DNA of 6,679 bases, from the NCBI GenBank assembly GCA_039934635.1, contig JBDTLT010000282.1:1-6679 (forward strand), in the 5' to 3' direction. The notes under the pieces were generated by a model. It did no database searches. It was not told the origin of the DNA and saw nothing but the letters and a program-made list of their open reading frames with translations. Below are positions 1 to 4,847 of this stretch, in pieces. Made by a program: the position numbers and the translations under genes. Numbering within the stretch: position 1 is the first letter of the stretch; the number at the start of each line of letters is the position of its first letter. Origin of the DNA: DATLFA01 sp039934635. GTDB lineage: Bacteria; Actinomycetota; Acidimicrobiia; Acidimicrobiales; WLNW01.

Positions 1-44
1 TCGACCTGCTGACCGAGATCCGCGACTCACTGCGCACACGCTGA
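1..44 (+). CDS. mscL: Large-conductance mechanosensitive channel MscL, C-terminal end only (partial)
   Basis: The window opens inside a gene: the frame starting at base 3 reads DLLTEIRDSLRTR and stops at TGA 42-44. This matches the C-terminal cytoplasmic helix of MscL, which ends LLTEIRDLLKEQ in E. coli and has LLTEIRDLL in Mycobacterium. MscL is a small homopentameric inner-membrane channel that opens under membrane tension and releases solutes during hypo-osmotic shock. Only 13 residues are visible, so the call rests on this conserved ending. The ending is distinctive, and the neighbouring membrane-protein gene does not contradict it. A strong hairpin starts 4 bases after the stop codon. 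Confidence 0.85.
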   Translation, partial: DLLTEIRDSLRTR

Positions 45-76
45 GAACGAGGCGCCGGGCGCGTAGGGTTCCTACG
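41..76 (+). promoter_or_regulatory. Possible promoter for a leaderless yihY transcript
   Basis: TAGGGT at 64-69 fits the actinobacterial -10 pattern TAnnnT. It is preceded, after a 17-bp spacer, by CTGAGA at 41-46, which matches four of six positions of TTGACA. Six bases separate the -10 from the GTG at 76, so transcription starting at G76 would give an mRNA beginning with its own start codon. Leaderless mRNAs of this layout are common in actinobacteria. Such a transcript would lack the left arm of the 49-89 stem. The short elements could occur by chance. Confidence 0.35.
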
Positions 77-89
77 TGCCCGGTGCCTC
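49..89 (+). terminator. 19-bp stem-loop after mscL that also encloses the yihY start codon
   Basis: Bases 49-67 (GAGGCGCCGGGCGCGTAGG) pair with 71-89 (CCTACGTGCCCGGTGCCTC) around the loop GTT. This gives 19 consecutive pairs, 17 Watson-Crick and two G-U (54/84 and 61/77). It lies 4 bases after the mscL stop, where an intrinsic terminator is expected. The run that follows (TCTTCG) is only weakly T-rich, so termination may be incomplete or need a factor. The stem contains the AGGG (65-68, partly in the loop) and the GTG (76-78) assigned to yihY, so in a read-through transcript that start would be buried. The pairing is seen directly; the terminator role is inferred. Confidence 0.65.
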
Positions 90-954
90 TCTTCGCGAGC
101 GAATCGACGAGTTTCAGCAACGACACCTGGCGTTCGCGTTCCCGTACGCGGTCCATAAGCGCTTCACCGAAGACCGGGGCAAGCACTACGCCTCGCTGAT
201 CTCGTACTACGGTTTCTTCTCGCTGTTCCCGCTACTGCTGGCTTTCGTCTCGCTGTTGGGCATCGTCTTGCGGGGGCGCACCGGCCTGCAAGAGGACATC
301 ATCAACTCGGCACTCGGGCGCTTCCCCGTGTTGGGCAACGACCTCGCGGGGAAGGGGGCCATCAACGGCAACGGCTGGGCGTTGGCCCTCGGTCTCGCCG
401 CCGCGATTTGGGCCGGGCTCGGTGTCGTCTACGCCGCGCAGGACGCGCTCGACACCATGTGGGATGTCCCCCGCGTCAAGCGACCCAATTTCTTGTTCAA
501 GCGGTTGCGGGCAATCGCCCTGCTCGGCGCGGTAGGCGCGGGGACCATCGCCGGTAGCGCGGTGGCCGCCATTGCCACCCAACTCGACGACCTCGCGTGG
601 CTCGCCCGTGTCGCGACGGCGCTCGGCACGATCGCGGTGAATGCCGTATCGCTCCTCATCGGCTATCGGTTGTTGACCGTCGCCCGCCAAAGCTGGCGCG
701 TGCTGCTGCCGGGGTCGATCGCAGGCGGCGTCGTGCTCAGCCTCTTGCAGAGTCTCGGCGGGTGGTACCTGACCCGCGTGGTCGCCGGCGCGAGCGACAC
801 CTATGGCACGTTCAATTTGGTCATCGGCTTGTTGACGTGGCTCTCGCTGCAGGCCCGCATCGTCCTTTATGCCGCCGAGATCAATGTCGTACTGGCCAAG
901 CGACTCTGGCCCCGCTCGACGGGCGACGACGATCCCCTCGCCAAGGAGCCGTGA
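76..954 (+). CDS. yihY: YihY/BrkB family inner-membrane protein
   Basis: This 292-residue polytopic protein has the YihY/BrkB (UPF0761, PF03631) pattern. The N-terminal amphipathic part (RIDEFQQRH..FAFPYAVHKRF, residues 9-30) leads into the signature DRGKHYASLISYYGFFSLFP (33-52). About six hydrophobic segments follow, near 39-65, 100-121, 143-168, 177-202, 209-233 and 245-275. The conserved C-terminal block DTYGTFNLVIGLLTWLSLQA (241-260) is followed by YAAEINVVLAKRLW. The molecular function of the family is not established; an old assignment as RNase BN was wrong, and some members are named after a Bordetella serum-resistance factor. GTG 76 is the only usable start, since no in-frame ATG, GTG or TTG occurs before residue 61 and homology begins by about residue 9. 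A TAGGG stretch lies 7 bases upstream, but both it and the start codon sit inside the 49-89 stem. The gene follows mscL by 31 bp and converges on the amidohydrolase gene. Confidence 0.92.
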   Translation: MPGASLRERIDEFQQRHLAFAFPYAVHKRFTEDRGKHYASLISYYGFFSLFPLLLAFVSLLGIVLRGRTGLQEDIINSALGRFPVLGNDLAGKGAINGNGWALALGLAAAIWAGLGVVYAAQDALDTMWDVPRVKRPNFLFKRLRAIALLGAVGAGTIAGSAVAAIATQLDDLAWLARVATALGTIAVNAVSLLIGYRLLTVARQSWRVLLPGSIAGGVVLSLLQSLGGWYLTRVVAGASDTYGTFNLVIGLLTWLSLQARIVLYAAEINVVLAKRLWPRSTGDDDPLAKEP

Positions 955-979
955 CGTCGCGCGCGGCTGAGCGCCGACG
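955..979. terminator. GC-rich hairpin between convergent genes, possible two-way terminator
   Basis: In the 34-bp gap between the yihY stop (954) and the amidohydrolase stop (989-991), CGTCG (955-959) pairs with CGACG (975-979). Inside it GCGC (961-964) pairs with GCGC (971-974) around a 6-base loop, leaving one bulged C at 960. The position between convergent stops suits a shared terminator. Neither side has a T-run, so an intrinsic terminator of the classical kind is not shown, and short GC-rich pairings are easy to find in DNA of this composition. Confidence 0.3.
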
Positions 980-988
980 GGCGGCCCG

Positions 989-2155
989 CTAGACCGCTGC
1001 CGGTGTCGGTGTGATCTCTTTGGACAGGTCGAGCTTGAAGTACGCCGCCGGGTTGTCGAGCAGCACCTTTTGCTTCAGCTTCTCTTTGCCCTTGAAGGCC
1101 GACTTGATGAAATCCTGGCTCTTCGGGAACGAGCCCACCGAGTGCGGGAAGTCACTGCCCCACATGAGGTTGTCGACCGGGATCTTGTCGGTGAACTCGA
1201 GCGCGAGCGGATCGCGGATGATCGAGAAGTGGAAGTGCTTGGCGACGTATTCGCTCGGTGTCATCTTCATGCGACGGCCACCGAAGGCCGACGAGAAGAT
1301 GTCGTGGTTGTCGTCCATGAAGAACATCGTCGACGGCAACCAACTGGCGTTGGCTTCGGCGAAATAGAACTTGATGTCGGGGAAGCGATCGAGCACTCCC
1401 GCCGCCATGAGCTGCGCCATGCAGAACACCGGCGCATGCGAACCGGCCCGTTGTACCAATGCCTCTGCGTAGGGCTGACCGGCGGTGCCTGACCCGGCCG
1501 AGCGCGGCTCGGGTCGGATCTGGCCGAAGCCGAAGTGCGGCGAGATGGCCATGCCGAGCTCGATGCACTTGGCCCAGAACTTGTCGTCTTCGGGCTCGCT
1601 GTAACCGGTGCCGTTGGGGAATTGGTAGAACGCCACCGACTTGAGCCCGGCGCTGTGTGCGAACTCGACTTCGGCCACCGCGTGATCGATGTCGCTGATC
1701 GGTGTCACCGAGTTGCCGATCAACCGATCAGGCGCGACCGAGCAGTAATCGTTGGCCAACCAAGTGTTGTAGGCACGGATCATGGCCCGATAGACGTCGG
1801 GATCTTTGATGCCTTCGAGGAAGCGCGACGCGAACACCGGCGGGAACAACACCTCGGCGTCGACGCCGTCTTCGTCTTGTTCACGCAAACGCTGTTGCGC
1901 CGGACCCGCACCGTCGTTGGGAGTGCCGTCGGGCTTGTAGTACGAACCGAAGTCGAAACGGATCGGACCACGACCGGTGATGTTCTGCCCGTTCTTCAAC
2001 ATCGGCATGCCTTCGATGAGCCAGCCTTCGCCACCCTCTTCGAGTTGCACCAGACGCGGCGCCCGGTCGGCCCACTTCTCGGGCACGTACTTGGTCCAGA
2101 ACGGCGGTGTCTCCACGTGTCCGTCGCCGGAGATCACCTGGTAGTGACGAGCCAT
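989..2155 (-). CDS. Amidohydrolase-2 family metal-dependent hydrolase, substrate unknown
   Basis: This 388-residue protein has the layout of the COG2159/PF04909 amidohydrolases, which are single-metal TIM-barrel hydrolases or decarboxylases related to ACMSD. Visible ligand candidates are the N-terminal D-x-H (SGDGHVETP, D11 and H13), the mid-barrel histidine in ISPHFGFG (H207) and the C-terminal WGSDFPH (D335, H338). The pattern YRAMIRAYNTWLANDY (122-137) and the segment FAEANASWLPSTMFFMDDN (265-283) are typical of the subfamily, where the latter replaces the AHGG stretch of other members. No signal peptide is seen, so it should be cytoplasmic. The ATG at 2155 is supported by the ribosome binding site AAGGGGGA (2161-2168) about five bases upstream. 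Length is normal. The gene lies 182 bp after midA on the same strand and ends 34 bp from convergent yihY. The substrate cannot be read from sequence or context; family members act on small aromatic, cyclic or decarboxylatable compounds. Confidence 0.92.
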   Translation of the reverse strand: MARHYQVISGDGHVETPPFWTKYVPEKWADRAPRLVQLEEGGEGWLIEGMPMLKNGQNITGRGPIRFDFGSYYKPDGTPNDGAGPAQQRLREQDEDGVDAEVLFPPVFASRFLEGIKDPDVYRAMIRAYNTWLANDYCSVAPDRLIGNSVTPISDIDHAVAEVEFAHSAGLKSVAFYQFPNGTGYSEPEDDKFWAKCIELGMAISPHFGFGQIRPEPRSAGSGTAGQPYAEALVQRAGSHAPVFCMAQLMAAGVLDRFPDIKFYFAEANASWLPSTMFFMDDNHDIFSSAFGGRRMKMTPSEYVAKHFHFSIIRDPLALEFTDKIPVDNLMWGSDFPHSVGSFPKSQDFIKSAFKGKEKLKQKVLLDNPAAYFKLDLSKEITPTPAAV

Positions 2156-2160
2156 GTCAT

Positions 2161-2168
2161 TCCCCCTT
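2161..2168 (-). promoter_or_regulatory. Strong ribosome binding site of the amidohydrolase gene
   Basis: On the minus strand AAGGGGGA ends five bases before the ATG at 2155. It is close to the anti-16S consensus. It fixes the start, because the other nearby ATG (2160-2158) is out of frame. Confidence 0.7.
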
Positions 2169-2214
2169 CGAAAGCCCGGGCCCGAGCGGCCCCCTGAGCG
2201 GGAGGCTTAGCCGA

Positions 2215-2245
2215 ATCGTAGGCGCGGCGACCCGCTGTTCACCAA
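2215..2245 (-). promoter_or_regulatory. Possible promoter of the amidohydrolase gene
   Basis: On the minus strand TTGGTG (2245-2240) and TACGAT (2220-2215) resemble -35 and -10 elements with a 19-bp spacer, slightly longer than ideal. Transcription would start near 2208 and give a leader of about 50 bases that includes the ribosome binding site. The match is modest and rests on short elements only. Confidence 0.25.
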
Positions 2246-2337
2246 GAAAAGCACGGTCATCGAGCGATTCGACCCCAGCGAGGATCACCCGCGATGCCGG
2301 TCGGAGCCAGGGCATCCGTCGCCGCCCGCGTACCTTG

Positions 2338-3342
2338 TCAGCCAATGACCCACTCGACGACCCGGAACGCGCCGAGGCCGGTCGTATCGCAAAGGGCGTC
2401 GCGCTCGCGAACCCGGCTGCGCCCCTTCAACGCCGCGAGATCGCCGAGGTGCGCGCGCTCGCTCCATATCCGTTGCCCTTCGATGACGAGATCGTCGATG
2501 CCGTGGACGCGCAGGAACTCGTGTTGCGGGCGGTCGTGATCCGGCGTGCGTACGGCCGCGAGTTGATCGATCGCCACCTCGACGGTTATGTCTTGCGTGC
2601 CCGGCTCCGCCAACGGATGACCGCCGCGCGAATGCTCGCGATACGTCCGCACCCATTCGCGCCAGTCTCGGCGGCACATGTCGTCGGTCGTGGTGGCGTA
2701 GTCGATCACCACCACTCGACCTCGCCGCACGAGATCCAGGGCGCGGCCCAACCACTCGACTGCGGCGTAGTGATGCGCGGCGCGGCCCACGGCACCGGCC
2801 GGTCGCTCGCAAAGGTCGCCGCCATCGTCGACGTCGACGAGCACCTCGCGCCATCCGTTGTCGGTGCGCTGACGCAAGTCGAACGCGAGGTTGTCGAGCA
2901 GCTCGTTGGCAAACACCACACCGTCGATGGGCCCGTCGGGGAGGTCGTCGCGGCTCTGCCGGCGCGCGCCCTGCGGATGCCGCGCCCGCAATGCCGGCGA
3001 GCGTTCGACGAGTACGACGTCGAGCGCATCGAGGCATTGCGGCGCGGCGTCGGCGATCGCGCGGATCAACGTGCCGTTGCCCGCGCCGCAGTCGACGAAG
3101 GTGAATGGGTCGGGTCGTCCCAACTCGATCCACCATTTGTCGAGAGCGCGGGCCATCACCGCACCGAACAGTGGGCCTACTTCGGGACTGGTGAGGAAGT
3201 CGGACCGGCGGCCGGCGCCTCCGCCACGGCTGAAGAAACCGAATTGCGCGTCGTAGAGCGCGGCGTCGATGTACTCGCCGAAGTGGAGGGGTCCGTGCTC
3301 ACGAATGCGCGCGACGAGAATGTCGCGCAGATTCGTGGTCAT
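2338..3342 (-). CDS. midA: SAM-dependent methyltransferase MidA (NDUFAF7 family), probable complex I assembly factor
   Basis: This 334-residue protein carries the COG1565/PF02636 landmarks in order. They are IREHGPLHFGEYIDAALYD (13-31), SDFLTSPEVGPLFGAVMARA (47-66), the SAM-binding motif I FVDCGAGNGTLIRAI (82-96), the acidic strand VVLVERSPALRARH (109-122), GVVFANELLDNLAFDL (141-156), RGRVVVIDYAT (207-217) and YREHSRGGHPLAEPGTQDIT (234-253). Human NDUFAF7 symmetrically dimethylates an arginine of the NDUFS2 subunit of complex I. The bacterial counterpart of that subunit is NuoD. The ATG (3342-3340) overlaps the nuoN stop in ATGA, with little Shine-Dalgarno sequence, so translation probably follows termination on nuoN. 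Being the last gene of the nuo block supports a role in complex I assembly or methylation. The target here is inferred, not shown. The protein is slightly short for the family (often 350-390), with no conserved block missing. It should be cytoplasmic. Confidence 0.92.
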   Translation of the reverse strand: MTTNLRDILVARIREHGPLHFGEYIDAALYDAQFGFFSRGGGAGRRSDFLTSPEVGPLFGAVMARALDKWWIELGRPDPFTFVDCGAGNGTLIRAIADAAPQCLDALDVVLVERSPALRARHPQGARRQSRDDLPDGPIDGVVFANELLDNLAFDLRQRTDNGWREVLVDVDDGGDLCERPAGAVGRAAHHYAAVEWLGRALDLVRRGRVVVIDYATTTDDMCRRDWREWVRTYREHSRGGHPLAEPGTQDITVEVAIDQLAAVRTPDHDRPQHEFLRVHGIDDLVIEGQRIWSERAHLGDLAALKGRSRVRERDALCDTTGLGAFRVVEWVIG

Positions 3343-4847
3343 CCACCGGCCGCGGCCAGCGTCACGTCGGTGACGTGTCCGACCACTTGCGGGAACACCC
3401 CGAAGAGCAAGGTGACGGCCGCCGTGATGCCGAGCGCGGCCAGCAACGACGGCGGAACGCGAATCGGTGCGATGTCACCGTCGGGTACTTCGTCGGCCCA
3501 CATCCGGCGCGCGATGTTGATGTAGTAGAAGAGCGCGATCACCGAGTTGACACCGACGACGATGGCGAGCACGACGCCCGACGTGTTGGTGTCGGACACC
3601 AGCGCCTTGATGATCTGGAACTTGGCGAACCAACCGCCCAATGGTGGGATACCGGCGAGCGACATCAAGAAGACCGTCATCGCGACGGTCAGGCCCGGTG
3701 CATACTGGAACAGACCGCGGTAGGAGTCGATCTCGGCCGTACGCGTCTTGCGGGCGACCGCGATGATGACGGCGAAGGCGCCGAGGTTCATTGCGGCGTA
3801 GATCGCAAGGTAGGTCACGATGGCCTGCAGCGCGGCGGTGTCGGTATCGGGATTGCGCCCGACGACCACGAGCGGCGCCAGCATGTAGCCCGCTTGCGCG
3901 ATGCCCGAATACGCCATGAGGCGCACGATGTTGGTCTGGCGCAACGCGACCAGGTTGCCGTAGGTCATCGAACCTGCCGCAAGCACCCACATCAACGGTT
4001 CGAAGACGTCGTGGCGTTCGGGGAAGGCTACGAAGACGAGTTGCAGCAACGCCACGAAACCGGCGGTCTTCGACGCGACGGCGAGGAACGAAGTGACCGG
4101 AGTCGGTGCGCCTTCGTAGGTGTCGGGTGCCCACGTGTGGAACGGGAACGACGAGACCTTGAAGGCGAACCCGACCACGACAAGGATGATGCCGAGCGTG
4201 ATCACCGGTTGTGAATGATCGAAGTCGCCGACGGTGCGGCTGATGTCGGTCAACAACGTGGAGCCGCTGACGCCGAACAACAACGACATGCCGTAGAGCA
4301 TCAGCGACGAAGCGAACACGCCCATGAGGTAGTACTTGAGGCCGGCTTCGTTGCTCTTGAGATCTCGCTTGCGCCAAGTGGCCATGAGGTAGGCCGGGAT
4401 CGACAGCAGTTCGAGGGCGACGAAGATGGTGATCAGGTCACGCGCCGATGCCATGAGCACCATGCCGAGGACCGACGCCAGCAACATCTCGTAGTACTCG
4501 TTCTCCCAATAGTCACCTTCGGCGACGTAGTTGGTCGACAGCAACACGACCACGTAGGCCGACAGCAAGAACGTGGCCTTGAGGATCAGCGCAAAGTTGT
4601 CGACGACGAACGCGCCCCCGAACATCGATCGGTCGTCACCATTCCACGCCAGCGTGAGAATGGGGATCATCGAGCCCAACAACACCCATCCGGCGAACGT
4701 CGAGGCAAGACGGCGGAACGCGTCGAGCTTGACCACGTCGGCCACGATGAAAAGACACAGCCCGGCAACGAGCACGATCTCAGGGCTGAGCGCGTGCCAG
4801 TCGATGACCGGCTTGTCGAAGGGCAGGATCTGAGCAATCACGCTCAC
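3339..4847 (-). CDS. nuoN: NADH-quinone oxidoreductase subunit N (complex I antiporter-like subunit)
   Basis: NuoN is one of the three antiporter-like membrane-arm subunits that move protons when NADH reduces quinone. This 502-residue protein has about 14 transmembrane segments. The key charged residues of the proton path line up with E. coli NuoN at an offset of 13-14: E146 in ALELLSIPAY (Glu133), K171 in GLKYYLMG (Lys158), K230 in GFAFKVSSFPFH (Lys217), H237 (His224), K260 in AVASKTAGF (Lys247) and K409 in GGWFAKFQ (Lys395). All are present, so the subunit should be active. The GTG start (4847-4845) overlaps the nuoM stop in GTGA and has GAGGAAGG (4851-4858) just upstream. A second in-frame GTG at codon 3 (4841-4839) has a similarly good distance and cannot be excluded. 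The stop overlaps the midA start by 4 bp. Length is close to E. coli NuoN (485). Confidence 0.98.
   Translation of the reverse strand: MSVIAQILPFDKPVIDWHALSPEIVLVAGLCLFIVADVVKLDAFRRLASTFAGWVLLGSMIPILTLAWNGDDRSMFGGAFVVDNFALILKATFLLSAYVVVLLSTNYVAEGDYWENEYYEMLLASVLGMVLMASARDLITIFVALELLSIPAYLMATWRKRDLKSNEAGLKYYLMGVFASSLMLYGMSLLFGVSGSTLLTDISRTVGDFDHSQPVITLGIILVVVGFAFKVSSFPFHTWAPDTYEGAPTPVTSFLAVASKTAGFVALLQLVFVAFPERHDVFEPLMWVLAAGSMTYGNLVALRQTNIVRLMAYSGIAQAGYMLAPLVVVGRNPDTDTAALQAIVTYLAIYAAMNLGAFAVIIAVARKTRTAEIDSYRGLFQYAPGLTVAMTVFLMSLAGIPPLGGWFAKFQIIKALVSDTNTSGVVLAIVVGVNSVIALFYYINIARRMWADEVPDGDIAPIRVPPSLLAALGITAAVTLLFGVFPQVVGHVTDVTLAAAGG

Larger units (their letters stand above)
2156..2337 (-). other. 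182-bp intergenic region between midA and the amidohydrolase gene
   Basis: No convincing gene is seen here. Read on the minus strand, about 20 bases after the midA stop there is an inverted repeat GATGCC...GGCATC (2293-2316, 6-bp arms, 12-base loop) without a T-run. Further on, GGTC/GACC (arms 2271-2274 and 2255-2258) is followed after four bases by TTTTCTT (2244-2250), a weak terminator-like arrangement. Near the amidohydrolase gene the hexamer CCGCTC occurs twice (2196-2201 and 2184-2189), 12 bases apart, which could be a protein-binding repeat or chance. The length of the gap compared with the overlaps inside the nuo block suggests a transcript boundary. Confidence 0.4.

Noticed and set aside
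76..954. Annotation of the YihY-type protein as ribonuclease BN
   Set aside because: The RNase BN label for this family came from a mistaken gene assignment. The protein is a multi-helix membrane protein without nuclease motifs.
2157..2345. A 62-codon minus-strand frame starting at TTG over the midA stop and ending one base before the amidohydrolase ATG
   Set aside because: Its placement is tempting because it fills the gap, but it has a TTG start, no clear ribosome binding site, a weaker third-position G+C bias than the neighbours and an Arg/Pro/Leu composition without a motif. It would be worth revisiting only if conserved in relatives.
2107..3525. A 472-codon open frame on the plus strand opposite midA and parts of its neighbours
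   Set aside because: It lies antisense to a gene with all its family motifs and crosses three real genes. It is rich in Arg, Ala, Val, His and Asp, as expected of a mirror frame in high-GC coding DNA, and shows no recognisable domain.
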